Source: Paraburkholderia antibiotica (GTDB lineage Bacteria; Pseudomonadota; Gammaproteobacteria; Burkholderiales; Burkholderiaceae). Taken from it: a DNA stretch of 64,000 nucleotides. Made by a program: the position numbers and the translations under genes. The notes under the pieces were generated by a model. It made no database searches. It saw only the letters and a list, made by a program, of their open reading frames with translations, and was not told the origin of the DNA. Positions 55,324 to 62,449 of the stretch are shown here, piece by piece (the first letter of the stretch is position 1; every line of letters starts with the position of its first letter). The stretch is taken from contig NZ_JABBFZ010000015.1 in assembly GCF_012927125.1 (NCBI RefSeq), forward strand, positions 1 through 64,000. Direction: 5' to 3'.

Positions 55324-55551
55324 TTAGTTGTCTTCGGCTCGCACCAAGAGCTTCCAGTTTTTCGTCTTCTCCTTGCACACCGAACAAGGCGGTACCTTGT
55401 CACACGCTCGATTGAACAAATCTTCAAAACCGCACGTTTGGCACTTGTAGATACCTGCGTCATTCGGTTTATCGCCCGGACTCCATAGGCGCTGATATTT
55501 AGTGGGTTGATTGCTCAGTTTGACGTTGGCTTTGTCACCATAGAGAGCCAT
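55324..55551 (-). CDS. Small zinc-ribbon protein
   Basis: A 75-residue protein, MALYGDKANVKLSNQ onward, with two CxxC knuckles (YKCQTCGFEDL and PPCSVCKEKT) that would bind one zinc in a rubredoxin-like or zinc-ribbon fold. ATG 55551 has an excellent AGGAGG Shine-Dalgarno; an upstream in-frame start (55584) does not. It has its own terminator. It lies between the tRNA and the integrase inside the accessory segment. Function unknown; similar small zinc-ribbon proteins are common as single genes in Burkholderia elements. Confidence 0.82.
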   Translation of the reverse strand: MALYGDKANVKLSNQPTKYQRLWSPGDKPNDAGIYKCQTCGFEDLFNRACDKVPPCSVCKEKTKNWKLLVRAEDN

Positions 55552-55672
55552 GTTTCCTCCTGAAAATGAAATGGCTACAGGCACGATATTTGCAATGCCC
55601 GAGCAAAATGGGGCCAGTCATATGATTATCAAGGGGGAGTAGCTTACGGAAACACCACTCCGAGTCTCGGCC

Positions 55673-56527
55673 CTACCCAACTCCAGCCGATACATCCCCC
55701 GCTACCGCAACCGCCTCCCCGCCGCTCTCGAGACGCGCGATAGGGTTCAGCCGCCGCGCCTCCGCAAGATGCTCGGGCGACAAATACGCATACCGCATCG
55801 TCATCGTCAGGCTGTGATGTCCCAACGCCCGCTGCAACGCCAGAATGTTCCCGCCGTTCATCATGAAGTGACTGGCAAACGTGTGACGCAAAACGTGCGT
55901 CAACTGCCCGTCAGGTAGAACCAGCCCGGCACGCTCGACCGCCTCCCGGAACGCCGACGACGAAGCCTCAAACAGACGCCCCGTATCCGAGTCACCGTAA
56001 TTCCCGAAGTGCGCAATCAGCTCACGTTCAAGGGCGTCCGTGATCGGCACCGACCGGGCCTTACTCGACTTCGTTTTCACAAACTGTATCTGGCCGCCTT
56101 TGATCTGCGTGCGGCGCAGCCCTTCCGCCTCACCCCACCGCGCCCCGGTCGCAAGACACACCTTCGAAATCAGCAGCACATGGACGTTCCTGCCCTCCGC
56201 GAGCGCAGCCAGTAACGCCCTTATCTGTTGAGGCACCAGATAGGTAAGCTCCGACTCCTGAACCTTGAACGCCCGCACATGCCTCAGCGGGTTTTCCTTA
56301 GTCCAGTGCCCGAGACGACCCAGCTCATTGAACATCGCCCTCAGATAGGCGTTCATCACGCACTGAGTCGAGTCGCACTCATTGCGCGTAGCGATCCATG
56401 CGCGCTGCTCGGCGACTGCATTCGGGTTGATCGCCTTCACCTTCGCGTAGTCGTCCTCGTCGTACTCGGCGACTCTGGCGGCGACAGCCGGATCGGTGGG
56501 CGTGGATTCGTCATCGCGCCTCGTCAT
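55673..56527 (-). CDS. Tyrosine recombinase / integrase (P2-like), possibly N-terminally altered
   Basis: A 284-residue site-specific recombinase that likely inserted the element at tRNA-Met. The catalytic set is complete: Arg130 (TGARWGEAEG), Lys156 region (KTKSSKARSV), His211 and Arg214 (THVLRHTFASH), His237 (LGHHSLTMTMRYAYLSPEHL) and nucleophile Tyr246. The core-binding domain begins near residue 50. P2-type enzymes usually have 330-340 residues with an arm-binding domain; here the first 45 residues look unrelated and acidic. The start ATG overlaps the stop of the upstream gene by 4 bases. It could still act, but arm binding may be lost. Confidence 0.9.
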   Translation of the reverse strand: MTRRDDESTPTDPAVAARVAEYDEDDYAKVKAINPNAVAEQRAWIATRNECDSTQCVMNAYLRAMFNELGRLGHWTKENPLRHVRAFKVQESELTYLVPQQIRALLAALAEGRNVHVLLISKVCLATGARWGEAEGLRRTQIKGGQIQFVKTKSSKARSVPITDALERELIAHFGNYGDSDTGRLFEASSSAFREAVERAGLVLPDGQLTHVLRHTFASHFMMNGGNILALQRALGHHSLTMTMRYAYLSPEHLAEARRLNPIARLESGGEAVAVAGDVSAGVG

Positions 56528-57129
56528 TGCTCAGTAGGATGCGAAGCATGCGTAACCGCGCGACGCTCACCCTCGACTCGCGTCTTGAGCAGCGGCGAGT
56601 AGAAAGCCTCCGCCCGCTCGCACCCGGATTCGATCCCGTTGCGCGTTGCCAAGACCCCAGCGAGATCGACCTCAGGCGTTCCCTCCAGATCGGCAGCCTT
56701 CTCCGCCCAGACGGAGCCAATGTCGGCGTAGCTCGCAACTGAGTCGGCGGGAGGCTGGGCAGGACCGACGCGCTCATGCAGCGAGATCGTCATCCAGATG
56801 CCCTGCGCTTCCTTCACGATGGCCGCCAGTCGGCACATCTCGCGATAGATGGCCGCCTCATCCGGCGTGAGGGGAATCGGCAGCAGCAATTCGTCCGGCA
56901 AGAACTCGCCGACCGACACGCGCAAGGCGAATAACTGCTCCGGCAAGGTCATGTCCCTCCAGACCAGCTTGCGAATCTCTGCGTCGTCCTCCCGGCATAG
57001 ATGGAGGTAGCCGCTTGCTCCGATCGCCGTATCAATGCGATCCCCGACGATCAGCAGGACACGTCGCCCCGGCTGCTTGAAGATTGGTAATTCCTGTCCG
57101 CCGTTCGGGGTATTCAATATCTTCGCCAT
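56524..57129 (-). CDS. Hypothetical protein coupled to the integrase
   Basis: A 201-residue cytosolic protein without a recognised domain. It contains RRVLLIVGDRIDTAIGASGYLHLC (beta-rich start), an acidic mid-part and a helical segment (DEAAIYREMCRLAAIVKEAQGIW). Its stop codon overlaps the integrase start by 4 bases, so the two are coupled. Located divergent from the XRE repressor; its promoter lies in the 271 bases between them. It may be an accessory element protein; I cannot assign a function. Confidence 0.72.
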   Translation of the reverse strand: MAKILNTPNGGQELPIFKQPGRRVLLIVGDRIDTAIGASGYLHLCREDDAEIRKLVWRDMTLPEQLFALRVSVGEFLPDELLLPIPLTPDEAAIYREMCRLAAIVKEAQGIWMTISLHERVGPAQPPADSVASYADIGSVWAEKAADLEGTPEVDLAGVLATRNGIESGCERAEAFYSPLLKTRVEGERRAVTHASHPTEQ

Positions 57130-57332
57130 TGCCTGTACGCAATCCCAATTAGTTGTCTAGTCAATTAATTCGGCGAAAAATTAACACACCGCATGTACCT
57201 CGCGCGCGCGAGGCTGACGATAGCGTCCGCACGGCGAAAAGCTGGCTTCCCCGGTCACGTCCGCCGGGAGCTTGATGCGGACTTTGCCGCCGGGGTCGTG
57301 GGATTCGGCCGCCACTGTTACCGCCTCTACAG

Positions 57333-57381
57333 ACTAAGGAAGTCTTAGTGTATAGAAACTCGACTACTAAGAATATCTTAG
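57333..57381. promoter_or_regulatory. Twin repressor operators (CTAAG-N5-CTTAG)
   Basis: ACTAAG-GAAGT-CTTAGT (57333-57349) and CTAAG-AATAT-CTTAG (57367-57381) are identical dyads with 33 bases between centres, about three DNA turns. The second ends 19 bases before the TTG start of the repressor. They are the obvious binding sites of that repressor and face the divergent integrase cassette. Confidence 0.85.
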
Positions 57382-57400
57382 CCTTTGGTCGGAGGCTAAT

Positions 57401-57709
57401 TTGGACTTGGTCGCGAAGCGCCTGAAGGAAGCCCGGCTGCGCTCCGGGCTGTCGCAGGAGCGATTGGGAGTAGCGGCAGGAATAGACGAGATGTCCGCGA
57501 GTGCGCGGATGAATCAGTACGAGCGGGGCAAACATATCCCCGACCTCGGGACGCTCACGCGGATCGCGGGCGTGCTTGACGTGCCGGTGTCGTACTTCTA
57601 CGCGGTCGAGGATGACGAAGCCGAGTTGGTACGGCTATTTCATGGCCTACCGAAGAGAGCAAGAGGGAAAATTCTCGAATTGGCTGAGCAATTAGCGGGC
57701 AATCAGTGA
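57401..57709 (+). CDS. XRE-family (Cro/C1-type) repressor, TTG start
   Basis: A 102-residue DNA-binding repressor. The helix-turn-helix (residues 4-60) is VAKRLKEARLRSGLSQERLGVAAGIDEMSASARMNQYERGKHIPDLGTLTRIA, followed by a DVPVSYFYAVEDD segment common in phage repressors and a helical dimerisation end (GLPKRARGKILELAEQL). The start is TTG 57401, because GGAGG (57391-57395) precedes it with correct spacing and no ATG is near. It likely represses itself and the divergent genes through the twin CTAAG operators. Not a long C1 with a peptidase domain, so induction by RecA-driven cleavage is unlikely. Confidence 0.9.
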   Translation: MDLVAKRLKEARLRSGLSQERLGVAAGIDEMSASARMNQYERGKHIPDLGTLTRIAGVLDVPVSYFYAVEDDEAELVRLFHGLPKRARGKILELAEQLAGNQ

Positions 57710-57891
57710 ATTTGGAGCCCATCAGAGCCAGAATTGAATGGGGATTTCGCAAGAATCCGGATTCATCGATTGGCGGTCGAAACGCATGATTGCTTCCACG
57801 GAATAACGGCCATTCAGCCAGACAGCTTCGACCGTGATCGACGAAGGGAATCTGCGATACTCGTGAGCGCATCTGACAGGAGATGAAAGCG

Positions 57892-59160
57892 ATGAATCGT
57901 TGGGACGAGACATGGCACCGCTTGCGGGAATGGACCAACGGACAGGCACCATCCGAACGCCTGTCGGCGCAAATTCTGACGGAAGAGGGGTTTCGGGACA
58001 TCGATCCGAGCCATCCTCTTGGTGGGAAGGATGGGGGCCGTGACGCATGTTGCGAATTCAACGGCGAACCTTGGGTAATGGCAGTATTTTTCCCGCGAGG
58101 GGAGAAGTCCTTTGCGGAAATCGCAGCGAAATTCGCCAGTGACGTCGAGAAAATCAAGCGCGGTGACGCGAAGGGTATTGCCTTCGTTACGAACCAAGAA
58201 TTGCGACTGAGTGAGCGCTCGCAGCTTGAACGCGAGGCGCAGCCACTGAAGCTTAGCCTATTCCACCTTGAGCGGATCACCACAATTCTCGACAGGCCGA
58301 ATATGGCAGCGGTGCGGAAGCAATTCCTGTCGATTGATGATGACGCACCATCGGCAACGCACATCAATTTTGGCGGCGGCGGCATGGCTCCCGGTGCTGG
58401 CGGAGGTGGCGGCGGTGCGATTGGGGATGCTCATGGTGGCACTGGTGGCCTAGGCGGAAACACGTACAATTTTTCTGGTTCACCCGGGACTGCGCCCGGG
58501 GCAGGCGGCGGCGGGGCCGGGGCGTTCGGCCCGGGATCAAAGGGCGGAGAAGGTGGCGGAGGCGGCGAATACAAAGTATTCAAGATGGATGTCACTCCCG
58601 GGATGACAATCCCAATTAAGATCGGAGAAGGCGGTAAGGCTGGCGAAGACGGTGGCGACACATCGTTTGGAGACGTTGTCGCTAAGGGCGGCGAAGCAGG
58701 CAAGGCTGGGCACAGTGTGATTGTGACTCGTGAGGTTACCGAAGACGATCGCGATGCGGGTCTTCACATTAGCGCCCTAATCGGGGCCGCCTGTTGCTAT
58801 TTCAGAGATGGACTCGCGTACATATTGTCCGCTGGGATTGACCAATTCTCCTTTGGTGCGCTACCCGGAAAAATTTCGATTGTCATGTATGGAACGCTCT
58901 CTATCGGGGATGCGCCCCAAGGCGTCGAATACGAACTAACGGCATCGCTCGTATCACCTGAAGGCGCTTCAACGTGTTCCCAACCACTGCGAGTCTTCAG
59001 CGGATTGCCTCGACCCGTCGTCACAGCACACTTTAACTTCCTGATGGAATATGACGTGAGTCAGGCCGGTATCTGGACGATCGAGGTACATTCAGCCGGG
59101 CACCGCCTTGCAAAATATCCCATTGAGGTGAAAGTTGCTGCGGGCTTGTTGCGTACGTAA
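57892..59160 (+). CDS. Nuclease-like/glycine-rich/DUF6941-like fusion protein, candidate defence factor
   Basis: A 422-residue cytosolic protein of three parts. Residues 1-150 resemble the restriction-endonuclease-like domain found at the N-terminus of some bacterial conflict proteins: LSAQILTEEGFRDIDPSHPL, GGKDGGRD at 44-51 with the acidic residues, a hydrophobic strand WVMAVFFP, and LEREA later. Residues 158-280 are glycine-rich, matching phage tail-fibre Gly-rich domains (VTPGMTIPIKIGEGGKAG, then DTSFGDVVAKGG). Residues 290-417 are beta-rich and resemble DUF6941 (YFRDGLAYILSAGIDQF; GIWTIEVHSAGHRLAKYPIEV). ATG 57892 has AGGAG at 57878-57882; ATG 57883 is too close to it. It stands alone after the repressor gene. 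Domain names are from pattern memory; function is inference. Confidence 0.75.
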   Translation: MNRWDETWHRLREWTNGQAPSERLSAQILTEEGFRDIDPSHPLGGKDGGRDACCEFNGEPWVMAVFFPRGEKSFAEIAAKFASDVEKIKRGDAKGIAFVTNQELRLSERSQLEREAQPLKLSLFHLERITTILDRPNMAAVRKQFLSIDDDAPSATHINFGGGGMAPGAGGGGGGAIGDAHGGTGGLGGNTYNFSGSPGTAPGAGGGGAGAFGPGSKGGEGGGGGEYKVFKMDVTPGMTIPIKIGEGGKAGEDGGDTSFGDVVAKGGEAGKAGHSVIVTREVTEDDRDAGLHISALIGAACCYFRDGLAYILSAGIDQFSFGALPGKISIVMYGTLSIGDAPQGVEYELTASLVSPEGASTCSQPLRVFSGLPRPVVTAHFNFLMEYDVSQAGIWTIEVHSAGHRLAKYPIEVKVAAGLLRT

Positions 59161-59358
59161 ATGCGTCGACAGAGGACTATGGACGACGTACTTGCGACTG
59201 CGGTCGGGACTGATCGGGCGTCTCAATGGCCGACGCACACGGATCAGCGGAGCACTGTTCATAGGCGCTCGCTGCGAGACCCGCTCAACCGAGTCAAGAG
59301 CGGGCGCAGCCCGGCGAAGCGAACCCTTGACGCCCCCCGAGTTCAGACAATGGACATT

Positions 59359-59389
59359 GGTTGTGGGCGGCGGACTGACGCCCACAACC
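59359..59389 (+). other. 11-bp perfect hairpin after the fusion gene
   Basis: GGTTGTGGGCG (59359-59369) and CGCCCACAACC (59379-59389) around a 9-base loop, about 200 bases downstream of the fusion gene. A termination or recombination role is possible; no T-run follows. The rest of 59161-59427 shows no credible gene. Confidence 0.6.
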
Positions 59390-59427
59390 TTGGAAGCCAG
59401 CCCCTCGCTCAATTAAGCCGTCGAGAG

Positions 59428-59793
59428 TCAGCCACCTGCGCTGAGCCGGCCGCGCCCCAAAAAACGCCCTAGCGACGCAATCGCCGCCAGTGGTTCAGGG
59501 TCAGATTTTTTCGGGCGCGATGGCTTGGGTTCGCGGTCCAACATGTCGTTCAAGATATCCCGCTCCATTTTCGCAATTCGAACGCGCAGGAAATCGACCT
59601 GACGCCGCAATTCCTCCCGCTCGCGAACGACTCCCGCGAATTCCGAAATCATCCGCATCGCCGCGCGTTGCGCGTCGGCGGGCAAATCAGCCATCAACTC
59701 GGCGAGCTCCGCCGAATCCTCCAAGGATTTTCCTCGATACTCGCCAAACAACGCGCTTAGCGGGCATCTGCGCGACGTCATTGCTGTGCGCAT
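59428..59793 (-). CDS. Hypothetical coiled-coil protein
   Basis: A 121-residue charged protein. Residues about 20-60 are helical and acidic, and 55-85 form a likely coiled coil (VVREREELRRQVDFLRVRIAKMERDIL), followed by a basic Pro/Lys tail. No family recognised. The start is uncertain: at 59793 the gene overlaps the opposite-strand lipoprotein-like frame, and an internal ATG at 59694 would give 88 residues. Compositionally it looks coding. Its place in the accessory segment suggests cargo. Confidence 0.6.
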   Translation of the reverse strand: MRTAMTSRRCPLSALFGEYRGKSLEDSAELAELMADLPADAQRAAMRMISEFAGVVREREELRRQVDFLRVRIAKMERDILNDMLDREPKPSRPKKSDPEPLAAIASLGRFLGRGRLSAGG

Positions 59794-60188
59794 GCACTGG
59801 CTCCCCGGGAAAAAGCGATGTGCGCGCCGCGCTGCAAAAGCAGGTTGAGGCGGGACGCGCGCAAACGGAGCAGATCATGGGCAAAAACTCCTTCCTCAAC
59901 AGTCAAATCGATCAGCAAAAGAAGGCGATCGAGGCTGTCAAGCTGATTGGCTGCAAGAGCGACGGGGACAAAGCGTATTTGTGCGACGTTGAGGCGGGCG
60001 GAAATGCGGGACGGGTTCGCATGCTCAAAGGCTCGGATGGGTGGATCTTCGATATCCAGAAGGCGAAAAATGCGAACTCGCAACGCTGCATTCCTCTGCA
60101 TCGCGTCGTCGTCGAGTCGGGTTTTCCGAGAAGAGCGGCCACAATTCCGACCAAACAATCGCCGAGCCGGACGCGGGCAAAGCCCTAA
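59727..60188 (+). CDS. Putative small lipoprotein (start unclear)
   Basis: The frame encodes LAGICATSLLCACTG, a short hydrophobic stretch with a lipobox-like LCAC, then a coiled-coil-prone segment (VRAALQKQVEAGRAQTEQIM and SQIDQQKKAIEAVKLIG) and a small beta domain with two Cys (KSDGDKAYLCDVEAGG). No ATG, GTG or TTG lies at a suitable place; the nearest option is ATT 59727, with AAGG just before it. It is therefore either a rare-start gene or a 5'-damaged one. The 5' end overlaps the divergent coiled-coil gene, and the 3' end overlaps the two-TM gene by 4 bases. Confidence 0.55.
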   Translation: MFLDTRQTTRLAGICATSLLCACTGSPGKSDVRAALQKQVEAGRAQTEQIMGKNSFLNSQIDQQKKAIEAVKLIGCKSDGDKAYLCDVEAGGNAGRVRMLKGSDGWIFDIQKAKNANSQRCIPLHRVVVESGFPRRAATIPTKQSPSRTRAKP

Positions 60189-60475
60189 GAGGCCCGGCGA
60201 CGCCGGGCGATCAGCTGACGGCCGAGCCAGTTTGCGAGCGCCAAGACGACGCCGACCAAGGCTGTGCACACGACGATCGCGACGAGGATGGCGATCGTCT
60301 CGATGTCGTCCGTGTTGTCGAGCGAGCGGTTTCCGGCCAAGCGGATGCTCCCGCGAATTCCGTCTTCGAGCCACGACGGCATCTCATACGGCAGCGTTGA
60401 GACCCATTGCGCGAGCCACCAACCGCCGACCAGAGCAAGGGCAACGTTCGCCAAGACGTAGAGGGCTTTCTTCAT
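60185..60475 (-). CDS. Two-transmembrane small protein, candidate immunity protein
   Basis: A 96-residue inner-membrane protein. TM1 is at residues 5-25 (YVLANVALALVGGWWLAQWV), a 35-residue loop probably faces the periplasm, and TM2 is at 61-88, ending in a basic cytoplasmic tail. Its start overlaps the stop of the Tlde1-like toxin by 4 bases. A toxin whose target is peptidoglycan needs a periplasm-exposed immunity protein, and this gene is placed and shaped for that role. A phage holin-like protein is the alternative. No family was recognised. Confidence 0.75.
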   Translation of the reverse strand: MKKALYVLANVALALVGGWWLAQWVSTLPYEMPSWLEDGIRGSIRLAGNRSLDNTDDIETIAILVAIVVCTALVGVVLALANWLGRQLIARRRRAS

Positions 60476-60954
60476 CGAACTTCAACCGTTCCGTAAGCCT
60501 TGAACCCCGCGCCGGGAACCGGCAGCGTGGGCGCGCTCGATCTTAGGTAGGTCGCCAGCCGCTCAAATTGCGCGGGGTTGACCACGGCGATGCAGCCGTC
60601 GCTCAACCGCAACGGCCCCATCGGGTGAAGCCGGAACGATCCGCGCCGCGCGCCATTGATGATTGTCGAATCTCCCGTCTTTGGGTTCCAGAGCATGAAC
60701 CATTTGCGGCGGTCTGTCGTCCCGTAGCCGTGCGCGTCCCACAAGTCGCGGAGCGCGCCGAGCCGACCGCCCGATTGGCGATCAACGATGTAGTAGATGC
60801 CGGGCGGGATCGGGCCGAGGTCTTTCTTGTCCGCGTCGGCGGGGTTGTCCCGCCCGCTGTCCCGCCCCGAGAACGCCTGCATCGCGCCGACGCCAGGGCA
60901 ATTAAAAATGGATGTCTGTCGATTGTTCAGCGCGAAAGTGCAACGAATGGGCAT
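60472..60954 (-). CDS. DUF2778 / Tlde1-like L,D-transpeptidase-fold toxin
   Basis: The 160 residues match the DUF2778 pattern along the whole length: AFSGRDSGRDNPADADKKD, GPIPPGIYYIVDR (about 47-59), KWFMLWNPKTGDSTIING, RGSFRLHPMGPLRLSDGC (His110, Ser118, Cys121) and the end YGTVEV. The HP...SxGC pattern is the L,D-transpeptidase active site. Tlde1 proteins are type VI secretion effectors that cut or mis-exchange peptidoglycan tetrapeptides. There is no signal peptide, as expected for a secreted T6SS effector. ATG 60954 lies 5 bases after the stop of the small upstream gene. No T6SS structural genes are in this window. Confidence 0.88.
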   Translation of the reverse strand: MPIRCTFALNNRQTSIFNCPGVGAMQAFSGRDSGRDNPADADKKDLGPIPPGIYYIVDRQSGGRLGALRDLWDAHGYGTTDRRKWFMLWNPKTGDSTIINGARRGSFRLHPMGPLRLSDGCIAVVNPAQFERLATYLRSSAPTLPVPGAGFKAYGTVEVR

Positions 60955-60958
60955 GGCT

Positions 60959-61174
60959 TTACGCACCTTCAAACGGAAATCCATCGGTCGACAAGAAATC
61001 CGCAAAGCGCTGGTCAACCTCAAAAACCATTGATGTTCCGACGGGCGGATGTTCAACTGTCGACACGATGGTTTCGCCAATTTGCCCAGGCGCTTTGGGC
61101 AAGGATCGTTGCCACCGCCCTTCGGCTTCAAAGAATTTGCTTTTGAGGCTGTGGTCGAATCTGATTATGGGCAT
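60959..61174 (-). CDS. Small hypothetical protein upstream of the Tlde1-like toxin
   Basis: A 71-residue protein (MPIIRFDHSLKSKFFEAEG and onward), acidic and without membrane segments. ATG 61174 has a perfect GGAGG 8 bases upstream, and the stop is 4 bases before the toxin start, so expression is coupled. It could be a toxin adaptor or secretion chaperone; no family recognised. Confidence 0.7.
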   Translation of the reverse strand: MPIIRFDHSLKSKFFEAEGRWQRSLPKAPGQIGETIVSTVEHPPVGTSMVFEVDQRFADFLSTDGFPFEGA

Positions 61175-61244
61175 TTCTCAAACCTCCGTGGCATCGTTGA
61201 TATCCAGCGAATGAAATCGACGAGGTGCGCTGTACACCACCATG

Positions 61245-61604
61245 TCAAATACGCGCGTGAGCCGCGAGTTTCCCACTCTCCCACCGCTTCTCGATAACCG
61301 CTCGATAAAGCATCCCCAGCGTAATCGGCTCGCGTCGCAGACTGTGTGGCTTGCGCAGGACCAAGCGGCGAAACAATGAGTAGAGAACGCCCTCCCCCTC
61401 CATCAGAAAGTACCGATGGAAATCGAAGTCATCCGGTTCGACCATCAACCGCTCGAAGAAACGGACCATAAACTCGCTTGCGTCATCCCCCGTTTGCCCG
61501 AGGTCTTCGCACACACGCGTGCCTGGGAACAAGCGCCTTGATTCGCCGAGCCCCACTTCAGCCCGCACAAAGGCTTCGAATTCGGTCCATGAAATTTGCT
61601 CCAT
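61245..61604 (-). CDS. DUF1493 acyl-carrier-like protein
   Basis: A 119-residue acidic protein of the DUF1493 family. Diagnostic features are LFPGTRVCEDLGQTGDDASEFMVRFFERLMVEPDDFDFHRYF and the C-terminal REPITLGMLYRAVIEKRW. The fold resembles acyl carrier proteins, but the phosphopantetheine Ser is not obvious. These genes occur in enterobacterial and Burkholderia accessory regions, often downstream of a small membrane protein. ATG 61604 is used; the preceding TTG codon gives no better ribosome site. Confidence 0.8.
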   Translation of the reverse strand: MEQISWTEFEAFVRAEVGLGESRRLFPGTRVCEDLGQTGDDASEFMVRFFERLMVEPDDFDFHRYFLMEGEGVLYSLFRRLVLRKPHSLRREPITLGMLYRAVIEKRWESGKLAAHARI

Positions 61605-61764
61605 CAAAGTATCCGGTCTTCCGGCTCAACCAGCCGATTGTATTTCCTGACTGTGTTACGGCCGATCGCGAGTGAAGCGTCAGCGCTGGCAAAACCTTCC
61701 GCTTCAGTTCGTATCTCCAGTAGTCGTGTCGCACAAGACTAAAGAGCAACCATGGAGCTAGCAA
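61558..61764 (-). CDS. Small protein partner of DUF1493 (weakly supported)
   Basis: A 68-residue frame upstream of the DUF1493 gene and overlapping its first 47 bases. The sequence APWLLFSLVRHDYWRYELKRKVLPALTL, then GNTIGWLSRKTGYFDG, resembles from memory the small hypothetical proteins found before DUF1493 in enterobacteria. It begins with TTG (61762-61764); no ATG or convincing ribosome site is nearby, so the 5' end may be lost. Confidence 0.5.
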   Translation of the reverse strand: MLAPWLLFSLVRHDYWRYELKRKVLPALTLHSRSAVTQSGNTIGWLSRKTGYFDGANFMDRIRSLCAG

Positions 61765-61880
61765 TGGGCGACGGCTGATTCTTCAGGCCGCGCGTCCGAA
61801 ACACATTGCGTCCGGCAAAGAAAGGCAATTCGTTGAATCCGCGATAAGCGGTCACGGTGTTACACTTCCCCTCAGTCGCA

Positions 61881-61919
61881 AAAAAAGCCGTTGATCCGCA
61901 AGGTTCAACGGCTTTTTTA
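61881..61919. terminator. Strong bidirectional terminator at the right edge of the accessory segment
   Basis: AAAAAGCCGTTGA (61882-61894) pairs with TCAACGGCTTTTT (61905-61917), an A-run on one side and T-run on the other. It separates the accessory segment from the next chromosomal gene. The rest of 61765-61969 shows nothing else recognisable. Confidence 0.92.
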
Positions 61920-61969
61920 TTCTGGTTTCCAGAATCGCAACTTCGCCACAACGCAAAGGAGGTTCCCTG

Positions 61970-62320
61970 ATGACGTTCCGCACCGTCGCGCTCGCCGCAA
62001 TCACCGCTGCGCTCACGCTCGCCGGCACGGCCGCCGCCCTCACCGCTCAGGCCCAAACCCCACCGAACGATCAGTGGCGCACCAGCACCACCACACTCGC
62101 GACCTTGCTGCAGGACGGCTACAAGATCGTCGCCGTCGTCAACGACACACGCGGCAGCGCGGTCCCGGCCGATACGATCTTCGTGCAGCGCGATCAGAGC
62201 GCGTTCAAATGCATCGACCCGCAACAGCAACCGGATGGGAAAACGAAACCGTCAGCGGCGCCCGCCTGCTACGAGCTGGTGCCGCCCAGCAGTGCCGCGG
62301 CGGCATCGGAATCGAAATAA
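61970..62320 (+). CDS. Small exported hypothetical protein
   Basis: A 116-residue protein with a Sec signal peptide (1-29, ending TAQAQ). The mature part contains DGYKIVAVVNDTRGSAVPADTIFVQRD and two Cys (FKCIDP and PACYEL) that could form a disulphide. ATG 61970 has AAAGGAGG upstream. Unknown function; similar small periplasmic proteins are common in Burkholderia. Confidence 0.82.
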   Translation: MTFRTVALAAITAALTLAGTAAALTAQAQTPPNDQWRTSTTTLATLLQDGYKIVAVVNDTRGSAVPADTIFVQRDQSAFKCIDPQQQPDGKTKPSAAPACYELVPPSSAAAASESK

Positions 62321-62449
62321 CGTGTTTGAGGTTTGACGCGCGAGCCCGACGCTGTATCGGCTCGCGCGAGCATCATCCGTCGCGCTGCGGACCGCGGCAA
62401 ACGCGGCAAACATCCACGTCAACATCACCGCCGCCGACACCGCCAGGCA

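Noticed and set aside
57161..57535. 124-codon minus-strand frame over the repressor start
   Set aside because: It crosses the twin operators and the repressor gene, has no ribosome site and no similarity.
59135..59472. Short frames on both strands after the fusion gene
   Set aside because: No ribosome sites and no protein-like composition; the region contains only a hairpin.
61540..61560. TTGATTCGCCGAGCC as a possible attachment-site copy of the tRNA-Met 3' end
   Set aside because: Only 8 bases (GATTCGCC) match the tRNA end, and the T-arm sequence is absent; too short to claim.
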